A DNA stretch of 64,000 bases from Candidatus Kurthia intestinigallinarum (GTDB taxonomy: Bacteria; Bacillota; Bacilli; Bacillales_A; Planococcaceae). Where the stretch lies: NCBI RefSeq assembly GCF_003991225.1, contig NZ_JTFC01000012.1:1-64000 (forward strand). The letters run 5' to 3'. Position 1 is the first letter of the stretch. Each line of letters begins with the position of its first letter. The translations under genes and the position numbers were made by a program. Of this stretch, positions 42,019 through 50,539 are shown one piece after another. The notes under the pieces are model-generated. The model worked only from the letters and a program-made list of their open reading frames with translations. It was not told the DNA's origin and made no database searches.

Positions 42019-42795
42019 TTGATCTTTCTGGAAATTGTTCGAGAGCAATGGTTGAAAAACATATCGTATACGATGTCATTTCTTTTTTCGATGCTTATTT
42101 TGATTTGGTTATTACCATTTTTAATGCATCATTTTGTTATTCAACAACTCGACGTGTCAGAGATTTCATTTATTATTTGCTTAGTCGCGTTATTTCTTAT
42201 ATTAGTTCAAACACTATTCCATACACTAAGCGAGCTACAACGCTTATATAATGAACGGGACCTCTCTTTTTACTTACCTATTCCAATTTGGAAAATCATA
42301 TGTAGTCGTCTGCTTGTTGAGCTCTGCATTAGTTCACTTGCGCTTATCGGCATTCTTTCATCCATGCTCTTTGCATTATTGCATGATGATGCGTATTCAC
42401 TGCAACTAATCACAGCCGTCTTAACATTGATGTTTTTTGTACTACTCTATGCGCTACTAACGATGCTCGCGGTGTCCTTAGTTCTTTTCCCACTATGGCA
42501 TATTTGTACAAAATATATCGGTAAATGGTGTTATCTCGTCTTTTTAGTGTTACTTATCGTAGGAACCGTATTGTTTTACCGTTTTGAGCAAAGTTATGTC
42601 TACAAGCATTTTATAGAAATCGGACCGACATATAATAGCCTGTTTAAATTTAAAGAAGTGAATAGCCACCGATTTTTGAACATTGAAAATTTTTATACGA
42701 ATGTGCATATTTTTGAGGACACCTTTCTTTTCATTATTTCCCTAGCTTGTTTCTTCGGAGGGCTGATGTGGACAAAACGCATTATGCTGAAGTAA
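42019..42795 (+). CDS. ABC-2-type permease, six helices
   Basis: The TTG at 42019 is preceded by GAGGTGA at 6 nt, so it is the probable start. The 258-residue protein has six strongly hydrophobic segments and no soluble domain, with ERDLSFYLPIPIWKII as cytoplasmic coupling loop. This resembles EcsB/YxjB-like exporter permeases. The ATPase gene follows after 51 bp, so the two should form one exporter. Substrate unknown. Confidence 0.8.
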   Translation: MIFLEIVREQWLKNISYTMSFLFSMLILIWLLPFLMHHFVIQQLDVSEISFIICLVALFLILVQTLFHTLSELQRLYNERDLSFYLPIPIWKIICSRLLVELCISSLALIGILSSMLFALLHDDAYSLQLITAVLTLMFFVLLYALLTMLAVSLVLFPLWHICTKYIGKWCYLVFLVLLIVGTVLFYRFEQSYVYKHFIEIGPTYNSLFKFKEVNSHRFLNIENFYTNVHIFEDTFLFIISLACFFGGLMWTKRIMLK

Positions 42796-42846
42796 GTGGA
42801 ACGTGGTGCGCAACGATAACGTCTTTATAAGAAGGAGGAGGTTTCT

Positions 42847-43545
42847 ATGTATACCATTCAAAATTTAAGTTATGCCTATGGTTCGAAAACCGTTTTATCG
42901 AACATATCCTTTACATTACCACTTGGGAAGGTCATTGCGCTTACTGGTGAGAATGGTAGCGGGAAGTCAACGCTGCTTCGTCTCCTTGCGGGCACAATGC
43001 AGCCCACAAACGGCAAAATTTCATACAATCAGCATCCAGTGACAAATCTGGTTTCAAAACATGTAAGCTATATGCCCGACACGGATAACTATTTTTTAAA
43101 ACGCACAGGTGATCAGGTTTTTGAATTTTATGATACGGTTTTCGATGATTTTTGCTTAAATAAAGCCTATGAAATTGCTGAATTTTTGAAAATCGATGGC
43201 TCAAAACTGATCAAAGATTTATCAAAAGGCCAGCGTGGACGTTTGAAAATGGCTGTCGTGCTTGCACGTAATACGCCCTACTATTTACTAGACGAGCCAT
43301 TCAGTGGACTTGACCCAATTGTCCGGGCTCAATTAATTGACGGGTTAATGGAATTTACAGACCTCTCAAAGCAAACTATTTTATTATCTACACATGAATT
43401 AAGTGAAGTAGAGCGTATTACTGATGGTTTGCTATTGCTCCATGACGGCAAAATTTTATCGTACGAAGCAATGGAGGACATTCGAAAAGAATGGAAACAG
43501 GACGCAGTTAGCTGGATGAAATCACAATATGAGAGGGTGGACTAA
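42847..43545 (+). CDS. ABC transporter ATP-binding protein
   Basis: The 232-residue ATPase has Walker A GENGSGKS at 34-41, a signature LSKGQRGR near 127, Walker B YYLLDEP and an H-loop STHELSE. It starts with AAGGAGGAGG upstream and serves the 42019 permease. Its last codon directly precedes the ATG of a second ATPase gene, so two exporters are encoded in one transcript, or the four proteins form one complex. Confidence 0.92.
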   Translation: MYTIQNLSYAYGSKTVLSNISFTLPLGKVIALTGENGSGKSTLLRLLAGTMQPTNGKISYNQHPVTNLVSKHVSYMPDTDNYFLKRTGDQVFEFYDTVFDDFCLNKAYEIAEFLKIDGSKLIKDLSKGQRGRLKMAVVLARNTPYYLLDEPFSGLDPIVRAQLIDGLMEFTDLSKQTILLSTHELSEVERITDGLLLLHDGKILSYEAMEDIRKEWKQDAVSWMKSQYERVD

Positions 43546-44457
43546 ATGGAGCCATTCGTACGCGTCAAAAACGTATCAAAGACGATTCGTGGCAAACAAA
43601 TTATTCAAGCAATTAATTTTGATTTAATACCTGGACAAATTACAGGCTTTATCGGACCGAATGGCGCTGGTAAAACAACGACCATTCGTATTATGACCGG
43701 TCTTATGAAGCCAACAAGTGGCGAGGTCGAAATTGGTGGTATTTCGATGCAGAAAAATTTCAGCGAAGCTATTCGCCCAGTTGGAGTTATCGTTGAAAAT
43801 CCCGAGATGTATAGCTATTTATCAGGCTATAAAAATTTACTGCATTTTGCACGTATGCATGATAAGGCATCAAAAGACGAGCTTGCACGCATTATCGATC
43901 AAGTTGGTTTAACGGACCGAATTCACGAAAAAGTTTCGACTTATTCACTTGGTATGCGTCAGCGTCTCGGCCTTGCACAGGCACTACTGCATAAGCCAAA
44001 ATTTTTAATTTTGGACGAACCAACAAATGGCTTAGACCCTGCTGGTATTCGTGAACTACGCGTATTACTTCGGAAATTAGCTGATGAAGAAGGCGTGGCG
44101 GTATTAGTATCAAGTCACTTATTAACTGAAATTGAATTAATGTGCGACCGTATCATTATTATTCAACGAGGACAAATTGTTGAAACACGTGACATTCGTG
44201 CATCGCAGCAAAGTCGTTACCGCTTCGATATTGAAAATGAAGGTCTAGAAATATTGAATTCATACAATTATACATTTACACAATTAGAAAACTTTACAAT
44301 TGTTGATATCGAACGCGACCAAGTTCCAGCACTTATTGCACAGCTCGTCGAAAAAAATATCGCCATTTACGCAGTAACTCCTTATCAGGAATCACTCGAA
44401 GATCAATTCTTACAAGTAACAGGAGGTGACATGCATGTTCCAACTCATACAAAATGA
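43546..44457 (+). CDS. ABC transporter ATP-binding protein, BcrA-like
   Basis: The 303-residue ATPase has Walker A GPNGAGKT at 37-44, signature YSLGMRQRLGL near 135, Walker B FLILDEPTNGLDP and SSHLLTEIE. A C-terminal extension of some 90 residues is typical of the BcrA/lantibiotic-immunity group that pairs with single-gene ABC-2 permeases, here the next gene, which overlaps by 23 nt. A role in peptide-antibiotic export or resistance is plausible but not shown. Confidence 0.92.
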   Translation: MEPFVRVKNVSKTIRGKQIIQAINFDLIPGQITGFIGPNGAGKTTTIRIMTGLMKPTSGEVEIGGISMQKNFSEAIRPVGVIVENPEMYSYLSGYKNLLHFARMHDKASKDELARIIDQVGLTDRIHEKVSTYSLGMRQRLGLAQALLHKPKFLILDEPTNGLDPAGIRELRVLLRKLADEEGVAVLVSSHLLTEIELMCDRIIIIQRGQIVETRDIRASQQSRYRFDIENEGLEILNSYNYTFTQLENFTIVDIERDQVPALIAQLVEKNIAIYAVTPYQESLEDQFLQVTGGDMHVPTHTK

Positions 44458-45361
44458 ACGCATGAAGATATGGGCTAAAAAAGGTAGCTGGATTATGCTG
44501 GCACTTCTTGTTTTAGCAATTGTCGGCTACGGCATTTTATCAAATTCTATTGCAAGTGATTCGAGTAACTGGAAAGCAGACGAACAAAGTACAATCGCTG
44601 CTAACAAAGAAATGCTAGATGAGGAAGGTATTGACGAGACCACGAAGAAAGACCTCGAAGAGACTATTGCCATTTCACAATATCGCTTAGACAATAATGT
44701 GGCACCACTTAGCTCAGAAAGCGTGCAAGGTCATATGCAAGCTGCGCCATATTTTATGATGTTTGTGCTACTGTTTGTTGTCATTGTAGCCGGTGGCATT
44801 GTTTCAAGTGAATTTTCAAAGGGCACAATTAAAATGTTACTGACACGTCCAGTATCTCGCTTTAAAATTCTACTATCAAAACTATTAGCCGTTGTAGAAT
44901 TCGCTGTGCTATTATCAATTGTCACAATCGTTTTAAACTATATTGTTGCGCTACTATTTTTCGGTAATGCGACCGGTGCAAATTTAATAATGGATAATGG
45001 ACAAGTAACAGAAGTGAATATTTGGAAAAGTATCTTTATGTCATTTGGCTTCCAATTTATCGCCATAATCATGAGTATGTTATTCGCCTTTATGCTAGGT
45101 GTGGTATTCCGTTCAAGCAGCCTTGCAATTGGATTAACTATTTTTATTTCACTATTATCAACAACCATTACATTGTTCTTAACAAAATACGAATTTATCA
45201 AATTTATTTGGTTTGCAGTGCAAGATTTAGAAGGCATTTATCATGGGCAAGGCATACTCGATGTCTCATTCCCATTTGCTATCATGATTCAAATCATTTA
45301 TGCGATTATCTTTTTAGTCATCGCTTTTATCACGTTTATGAAATCAGATATCACCGCATAG
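44435..45361 (+). CDS. ABC-2-type permease, BcrB-like
   Basis: AGGAGGTGA sits 7 nt before the ATG at 44435. A GTG three codons upstream lies in the site itself. The 308-residue protein has one helix near 15-33, an extracytoplasmic loop of about 80 residues with charged repeats, and five C-terminal helices, with SEFSKGTIKMLLTRPVSR as the coupling segment. This is the typical partner of BcrA-like ATPases. It is last in the four-gene operon, followed by a strong terminator. Confidence 0.88.
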   Translation: MFQLIQNERMKIWAKKGSWIMLALLVLAIVGYGILSNSIASDSSNWKADEQSTIAANKEMLDEEGIDETTKKDLEETIAISQYRLDNNVAPLSSESVQGHMQAAPYFMMFVLLFVVIVAGGIVSSEFSKGTIKMLLTRPVSRFKILLSKLLAVVEFAVLLSIVTIVLNYIVALLFFGNATGANLIMDNGQVTEVNIWKSIFMSFGFQFIAIIMSMLFAFMLGVVFRSSSLAIGLTIFISLLSTTITLFLTKYEFIKFIWFAVQDLEGIYHGQGILDVSFPFAIMIQIIYAIIFLVIAFITFMKSDITA

Positions 45362-45395
45362 TTTAAAGAGAACGGTTAGAACTAGACTACTATGA

Positions 45396-45432
45396 AAAAA
45401 GCTCCAATGCTTTAAAGCATTGGAGCTTTTTT
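45396..45432 (+). terminator. terminator of the four-gene ABC operon
   Basis: GCTCCAATGCTTT and AAAGCATTGGAGC form a perfect stem, then TTTTTT. Confidence 0.92.
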
Positions 45433-45440
45433 ATAAATCA

Positions 45441-45466
45441 ATCATTTTATATTTTGATAAAATGAT
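45441..45466. repeat. inverted repeat next to a dispersed motif site
   Basis: ATCATTTTAT and ATAAAATGAT arms separated by 6 nt. The same words (TTTTAT, GATAAAAT) flank several of the dispersed motif sites. Confidence 0.5.
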
Positions 45467-45471
45467 AAATT

Positions 45472-45489
45472 AATAATTGTATAATTTTT
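45472..45489. repeat. TTATACAAT-type dispersed motif, site 7
   Basis: AATAATTGTATAATTTTT, beside the end of the gene at 45492. Confidence 0.65.
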
Positions 45490-45491
45490 TG

Positions 45492-46046
45492 TCACTTAAT
45501 CCTTTCTGGGGGCAACAATGCGCGTACCTTTTCAGTTGTTGAAAAGGACGTATTTTTTGAAAAAATAGCGAGTGCTGTTCCCGCATTAGGTAAATAGTAA
45601 AGCGTTTCGCCCTCCTCTAAATTTACATGAACGCCAGAACCCTGCCAGCGATTCCTCGTCAAAAATTGCTGTTTATTTGTTGACCAAAATACGAGATCTT
45701 CCATATTACTAAGTAACTCCACTAGTGGTGACATGCCTTGAAATTGTTGACTATCATTAATTTTAAACATTATCTTCCAACGATCTTTAGCTCGTGTTTT
45801 TTTATAATAAGTTATGTCATACTGCAGTCGCAGGTCATCAAAAAGCTCAACAAATGATTCCGACGTTTCCAGATAAACATACAATGGAAATGACTGACTC
45901 TGTTTCATCACTACCTCAATTACTTCAAATGGTAATTTCTCTGTATCTGGAAAAGCTAACTCATAGACACAAGCATCTTTACTATTTAAATGAAATAGCG
46001 TAGGCTTCCACTCATTAAGCGATGATTGATAAATTTGACACTTCAT
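45492..46046 (-). CDS. protein of unknown function downstream of rep
   Basis: AGAGGTG before the ATG at 46046 gives 184 residues. The protein looks alpha/beta, with TLFHLNSKDACVYELAFPDTE early and ETLYYLPNAGTALAIFSKN near the end, and no membrane segment. I recognise no domain. It lies 185 bp downstream of the rep gene in the same direction, but a terminator-like hairpin and dispersed motif sites intervene, so it may have its own promoter. Being next to rep it may be a plasmid maintenance gene, which is only a guess. Confidence 0.65.
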   Translation of the reverse strand: MKCQIYQSSLNEWKPTLFHLNSKDACVYELAFPDTEKLPFEVIEVVMKQSQSFPLYVYLETSESFVELFDDLRLQYDITYYKKTRAKDRWKIMFKINDSQQFQGMSPLVELLSNMEDLVFWSTNKQQFLTRNRWQGSGVHVNLEEGETLYYLPNAGTALAIFSKNTSFSTTEKVRALLPPERIK

Positions 46047-46086
46047 AAGGCACCTCTTATCTAAACAATTTTTCATTAAAATATAG

Positions 46087-46106
46087 AATTATACAATTAT
46101 ATTTTT
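46087..46106. repeat. TTATACAAT-type dispersed motif, site 8
   Basis: AATTATACAATTATATTTTT, immediately upstream of the gene that starts at 46046. Confidence 0.65.
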
Positions 46107-46155
46107 TTGAGTTTCTTCCTATTATATAGTACGCAGTATTAATCGTTGTCTTTTT

Positions 46156-46177
46156 GATAATTGTATAATTTGATAAA
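46156..46177. repeat. TTATACAAT-type dispersed motif, site 9
   Basis: GATAATTGTATAATTTGATA; with site 8 it forms an inverted pair 50 bp apart downstream of rep. Confidence 0.65.
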
Positions 46178-46230
46178 TGTAAAAAAGTTGAATGCCTTTA
46201 GCAATACTTTCTTCTGCAGGCATTCAACTT

Positions 46231-48084
46231 TTATTTATTTTCTAGCACTTCAATTTCTTCAATGATTTCTGCCTCTTGTGTTAAGACATACCATTCATTC
46301 ACCCATTGCTCTAGTTGCTGCACCGTTTCTTTTTTCTTCGGCAGCTTCGCCGTTTTTAAATACCGTTGCACGGCACTATACGATACATTCGCTTCTTCCG
46401 CAATAACAGACAATGGAATATTTCGTACCTCTTTAATTTCTTTTAACATTTCAGGTGATAATGTACGACGTTCTTTTTCTTGCTTAGCCTCTGTATAAAT
46501 TTCATTTGAAATCGTTTGAGGAATCAACAATTTACGATTTTCCTCTACAACGACATCGGGTGGTAAAATAACGACTTGTACTTTCTGCCATTCATTTTTG
46601 TACCAATAACGCTGGTCGGCTATTTCTGCATCAGTAAATTGTGTTTCATAATACCATGATTTAATAACCGAGTCCTGCATTAATTCATCCAATACGGTTT
46701 CAAGCTTTTCACGATTTTTCGAGCCCGTATAGCGTGGATTCAAGTCCATCGCATGATTTAAGGCTTCTACCGTAAATGGCTCCAATAAATCTTCTGTACG
46801 TACTTTCCATTCATAATTCAAAAAGCGAACAAGGCGCTTATGCGGTCGTTTTTGATAATAATTGTACTGAAATACTTTGTAATCTAGATAGCCAAATGCT
46901 TGCGTATTATCGGTTAAATAATATGCCAGTAATGACGATGGCTTAATCGTTAATGAATAAATCCCTTTTGCCTTACCAGTCTTTTTATCATACGCCATTT
47001 CAAGTGAACCGATTTGGAACATTGGCTGGAAATTCGTCAAATCATATTCTGTACGGTCTTCAAGGTTCGCCTCATTGACGATAATGAAATCATCATTTTC
47101 AACGGCAATCCACACACTTGATAATGCGGCTACACGTTGCATAATAGCAAAACGTTCACGTTCACGCGTTTTGAAATTTTGACGATACGGGTCCGCATAT
47201 TTCAATTTCAAAGCCTCATCACTTTCAAAATGAATATAGCCTTCTGAATTTTTAGAGCTCACCATCCATAAGTATGAAATCAAATCGAATAAATCCGCTG
47301 ATAATTCATCAAGTGACGTAATGGCAGACTCCATAAGTGAGAACCATACTTTCTTTTTCTCTACTGTATCAGCAGGGAGGCGCTGAATTTCTTCATTCGT
47401 CCTAATTTCTGCTTGCCCCTGTAAACTACCATCCATTCCAAGAATATCTTTTGAATACGTACCATTTTCATTTTTCGTGAAATCCGGTTTTGTTACTAAA
47501 TCTCGCAAGATTTGAAATGTCGAGCTTGAATTTGAATATAAATGCTCTTTTTCAATAATGCGCTCAATCGGTTGCTCTAATTCAACATGTACTAAATCTG
47601 CAGGAATCTCTTCTTTTTGAATCATTTCGACCGCCTTTTTAACAAGCGGATCAGAAATTTCTTTAATTTGTGATTCAACGAGCGACTTTTGTGTTTCTTT
47701 TTTGATTTTTTTTGGTGGTTCAGTCACTTTCGTAACAGGTTCTGCTTTTTTGACTGGCTTTTGTCGCGCTGAATCACTTTGCTTTAACAAAGGTTCAATT
47801 TTCATACGCACATATTCACTATTTTTCTCAACGCGTTCAATCAAAGTTGCCTTATTATAGGGCTGTAATTCAAAAAAGTCCTCATTAATGACTTTTAAAA
47901 GCTTCTTAAAGCTCGCAGACGATTCATATTCCTCGTCTACGCTTAACATATAAGCATCTTCGGACCATTCAATTACTTGTTCTGGATAGCTCGCTACAAA
48001 ATAGGGCTGCACAATTTCACAAATGGCTAGCGGCTTCCATTCTTTTTTGATTAATAACGTTGGTGGCAACTGTTCATAATTCAT
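46231..48084 (-). CDS. plasmid replication initiator (Rep), winged-helix type with C-terminal HTH
   Basis: The 617-residue protein has a Lys/Pro-rich linker at about 105-135 and, from about 240 to 470, a region resembling the winged-helix replication initiators of iteron plasmids (ELSADLFDLISYLWMV, then FKTRERERFAIMQRV and GYLDYKVFQYNYYQKR). A clear helix-turn-helix near 556-581 (IPLSVIAEEANVSYSAVQRY) follows. Its start lies about 80 bp from an array of iterons, the usual place for an initiator that binds them. It is transcribed away from the origin. The N-terminal 230 residues have no known counterpart for me. The initiator role is inferred from this combination. Confidence 0.82.
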   Translation of the reverse strand: MNYEQLPPTLLIKKEWKPLAICEIVQPYFVASYPEQVIEWSEDAYMLSVDEEYESSASFKKLLKVINEDFFELQPYNKATLIERVEKNSEYVRMKIEPLLKQSDSARQKPVKKAEPVTKVTEPPKKIKKETQKSLVESQIKEISDPLVKKAVEMIQKEEIPADLVHVELEQPIERIIEKEHLYSNSSSTFQILRDLVTKPDFTKNENGTYSKDILGMDGSLQGQAEIRTNEEIQRLPADTVEKKKVWFSLMESAITSLDELSADLFDLISYLWMVSSKNSEGYIHFESDEALKLKYADPYRQNFKTRERERFAIMQRVAALSSVWIAVENDDFIIVNEANLEDRTEYDLTNFQPMFQIGSLEMAYDKKTGKAKGIYSLTIKPSSLLAYYLTDNTQAFGYLDYKVFQYNYYQKRPHKRLVRFLNYEWKVRTEDLLEPFTVEALNHAMDLNPRYTGSKNREKLETVLDELMQDSVIKSWYYETQFTDAEIADQRYWYKNEWQKVQVVILPPDVVVEENRKLLIPQTISNEIYTEAKQEKERRTLSPEMLKEIKEVRNIPLSVIAEEANVSYSAVQRYLKTAKLPKKKETVQQLEQWVNEWYVLTQEAEIIEEIEVLENK

Positions 48085-48599
48085 GATGTACCGCCTTTCT
48101 GAATCATTTCGTTACTTGTAGTATAGCAAATTATTCATATTCATGTAATTATTCATAAATCAGCCACGAATGTCGCTCGATTTTGTTATTTTAATGTAAT
48201 TCAGTTATTCAAATATGAACCACAAGTGTCGCTCGATTTCTATTCACCATTCAACAATCAACCACGAATGTTGCTCAAAACCCAAAATTATTCAATTTTC
48301 AACCACAAGTGTCGCTCGAATTGTCAATTATTCATTTCCAGCCCATAAATGCCACTCAAAATGATTCAATTATTCATTTCCGGCCCACAAGTGTCGCTCG
48401 ATTTCCGCGACAGTCATTCATTTCTGGCCCACAAGTGTCGCTCAAAATTTTTTTTGGCCCACAAGTGTCGCTCGATTGAATTGTTCAAAAATGTGAATCG
48501 CGTCATATCAGTTATTCAAAAGGTTTTGGATTATTCATTTTTGGCCCACAAGTGTCGCTCGCCACAAGTGTCGCTCGCCACAAGTGTCGCTCGATTTCC

Positions 48600-48608
48600 T
48601 GTGGATAA
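48600..48608 (-). promoter_or_regulatory. DnaA box (TGTGGATAA)
   Basis: Exact match to the consensus TTATCCACA on the minus strand, just right of the tandem iterons. Confidence 0.8.
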
Positions 48609-48648
48609 GTCAAAAACTTTGTTATATCAAGGGTTCTTTAACGTTAAA

Positions 48649-48657
48649 TTATCCACA
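48649..48657 (+). promoter_or_regulatory. DnaA box (TTATCCACA)
   Basis: Exact consensus, inverted with respect to the box at 48600, 40 bp apart. It implies that host DnaA assists opening of the origin. Confidence 0.8.
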
Positions 48658-48833
48658 GAAATTATTCAATTCACTCAAAAAGTGGCCCACAAGTGTCGGA
48701 TAAGGCCTCTTTTTACCATAAAAAAAAGTACCTTCAGCCCTTGTGGCTCTAAGGCTCAGAGAATTATTCAAAAATGATTATTCATTATTCACTGCGATTT
48801 TATTTATTATACTGAAATCGGAGGTGAAAGACT

Positions 48834-50342
48834 ATGAACATGGCAGCGATTTATGAACAACTATTTAATGTATCTATTCATCGTTATAAACAAAAAAATT
48901 CAACTGCATCGCATTCATTACAAGAACTAGCAAACCAGGCAGAACAGCATGCTGTACAGGGTGGCATTTTTGCGGTGCGTCAAAAAGAAGATTTTGCTTC
49001 AAATGGTGGCGTAAAGGGTATGATTTTAACATCGATTGAATCATTGCTTGTTCATAGTGCATCACTATCGCACTTTACACCGAATCCCTATGTGTCTTAT
49101 CGCTATACAAATCATGCGCGAACACATGTGACGGGCTTTAGCGACGACCATTTATTGCAAATCAATACATTTGTCGTGGATATTGATACGAAAAAGCATT
49201 CTGTTGAAGACATTTTGCTAACAACAATGGATAACAGCATCGGGCTACCAACATTAATTATTGAATCACCACGCGGTTATCAATTGTACTTTATGCTTGA
49301 AACACCGTTTTACTTATCGACGGATAATAAAGCACGTAGTTTGCATATCGCAAAACGAATCGCACAAAATATTAAACAAAGTCTACGTGACATCGATGCC
49401 GATGAATATTGTAATGACTTTGGCTTTTTCCGTGTGCCAACCGAACAAAATATTCGCTTCTGCCAATTGAATCACGTCTATAATATTGCCTCGCTAATTG
49501 ATTGGTCGATACGCCAAGATGATAATATCGAACGACCGCTCTACATTCGTGGTCCAAAAGTGAATAATTTACGCTTAACTGAACAACCATGGTTCCAAGC
49601 AATTATTCAAACGAACAACATTCGTGGTCAAAAGGGTCAACTCGGTCGAAACAATGCTATTTTCACGCTTGCACTTGCTTGCTATCACGATCAATGGTCA
49701 TTTGAAAAAACGTATGATTTACTCGATGAGTGGAATTCAACGCTTCAATCACCGCTAAAAGATAGTGAAGTGCGAACAATTTGTCGCTCAGCCTATTCAG
49801 GTAAATATAATGGGCCGCAAAAGATGTATATTGAACAGTTAATCGTTGAATATGTTGATGCATCAATTGAATTACCGCAATTAGCTATTGGTAGCTGGTA
49901 CAAGCATAAAAAAGAGCGCAAAGACCGCGTCCGTTCACATCTTGAGGAATGGGAAGCAGATGTCATTGCGTTTATTGAAGCACGTACATCAATTGAAGAA
50001 CCATTTGTTCAATTATCACAAAGTGAATTATGTCAGGCTTTAGGTATCGCCAAAAGTACACTGAATAAATTATTAAATGCATCATCAACAATTATTCGTA
50101 AAGTATCTGGTGCAGGACGTGGCGCTATTACACAATTTTCAACAACGACATTATTCAAATCTTATTTAGTAACATCATTTATCGCCAATAAAAAATCATC
50201 AACATTTATTCCATTTGCAGCTGCACAGCTTTACACAATTATCGCACCAGTAGCACTTCTACCATTACTGTCATTTATTCACGAAACAGCATCTCAAATC
50301 GAACGAAGGCGAAGGCATCACTTATTGGTCCACAGTGCCTAA
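48834..50342 (+). CDS. replication protein with primase-polymerase-like and PriCT-1 domains
   Basis: The 502-residue protein diverges from rep across the origin. FVVDIDTKK (metal-binding DID at 116-118), ESPRGYQLYFML (about 144-155) and DADEYCNDFGFFRVP (188-202) match the three motifs of archaeo-eukaryotic-type primases. Residues about 266-335 (GRNNAIFTLALACY, LDEWN, EVRTICRSAYSGKYNGP) are the primase C-terminal domain PriCT-1. A helix-turn-helix-like segment (LSQSELCQALGIAKSTLNKLL) lies near 395-418. Such proteins prime plasmid DNA synthesis. GAGGTGA precedes the ATG. With Rep it gives the replicon two replication proteins. Confidence 0.87.
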   Translation: MNMAAIYEQLFNVSIHRYKQKNSTASHSLQELANQAEQHAVQGGIFAVRQKEDFASNGGVKGMILTSIESLLVHSASLSHFTPNPYVSYRYTNHARTHVTGFSDDHLLQINTFVVDIDTKKHSVEDILLTTMDNSIGLPTLIIESPRGYQLYFMLETPFYLSTDNKARSLHIAKRIAQNIKQSLRDIDADEYCNDFGFFRVPTEQNIRFCQLNHVYNIASLIDWSIRQDDNIERPLYIRGPKVNNLRLTEQPWFQAIIQTNNIRGQKGQLGRNNAIFTLALACYHDQWSFEKTYDLLDEWNSTLQSPLKDSEVRTICRSAYSGKYNGPQKMYIEQLIVEYVDASIELPQLAIGSWYKHKKERKDRVRSHLEEWEADVIAFIEARTSIEEPFVQLSQSELCQALGIAKSTLNKLLNASSTIIRKVSGAGRGAITQFSTTTLFKSYLVTSFIANKKSSTFIPFAAAQLYTIIAPVALLPLLSFIHETASQIERRRRHHLLVHSA

Positions 50343-50367
50343 ACATATTTTAAGGTCATCTCTGGTT

Positions 50368-50383
50368 TGTTCCACGTGAAACA
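50368..50383. promoter_or_regulatory. parS-like site (TGTTCCACGTGAAACA)
   Basis: One base differs from the perfect palindrome bound by Spo0J/ParB in Bacillus chromosomes, at a position known to vary. It lies 26 bp after the primase-like gene and 157 bp before parA. It is the only such site I found in the window. Confidence 0.85.
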
Positions 50384-50480
50384 TGTTTTACTATATTCAA
50401 CCTGGTAGCACATTGATTTTTGAAAACATGGTATACTATGTATAGTCCTATAATGAGCTGTATAGCTTTATTTTATTAAG

Positions 50481-50523
50481 GTTTATACAAATTACGAATA
50501 GTTAAGAAATTATACAAATGTAC
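50481..50523. repeat. TTATACAA motif pair in the parA leader (sites 10 and 11)
   Basis: GTTTATACAAATTAC (50481-50495) and AAATTATACAAATGTAC (50507-50523) are direct repeats 26 bp apart, ending 16 bp before the parA start codon. They are the most likely operator of the par operon. Confidence 0.65.
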
Positions 50524-50539
50524 ATAGGAAGGTGCAATT

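Larger units (their letters stand above)
48162..48700 (+). repeat. array of twelve iterons, consensus CCACAAGTGTCGCTCGA
   Basis: Copies begin near 48162, 48220, 48261, 48302, 48341, 48383, 48427, 48457, 48544, 48561, 48577 and 48684. All are in one orientation. The three at 48543-48594 abut head to tail with a 16-bp period. The others are 30-85 bp apart. Copies 1, 3 and 5 are divergent (ACGAATG, TTGCTCAA, ATAAATGCCACT), and the last keeps only CCACAAGTGTCGGA. They are the expected binding sites of Rep. Confidence 0.92.
48085..48833. other. replication origin region (iterons, DnaA boxes, AT-rich repeats)
   Basis: About 750 bp between divergent rep and primase-like genes. It contains twelve iterons, two inverted DnaA boxes and about eleven copies of ATTATTCA or GTTATTCA between and around the iterons. 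The plus-strand frame open across this stretch only translates the repeats and is not a gene. Confidence 0.85.

Noticed and set aside
48162-48700. CRISPR array
   Set aside because: Repeats are 16-18 bp, partly tandem without spacers and otherwise at very uneven distances, with DnaA boxes beside them and no cas genes. They are iterons.
48349-48777. Plus-strand open frame of 142 codons rich in AHKCRS words
   Set aside because: It is the translation of the iterons and ATTATTCA repeats. It has no ribosome site and covers the origin.
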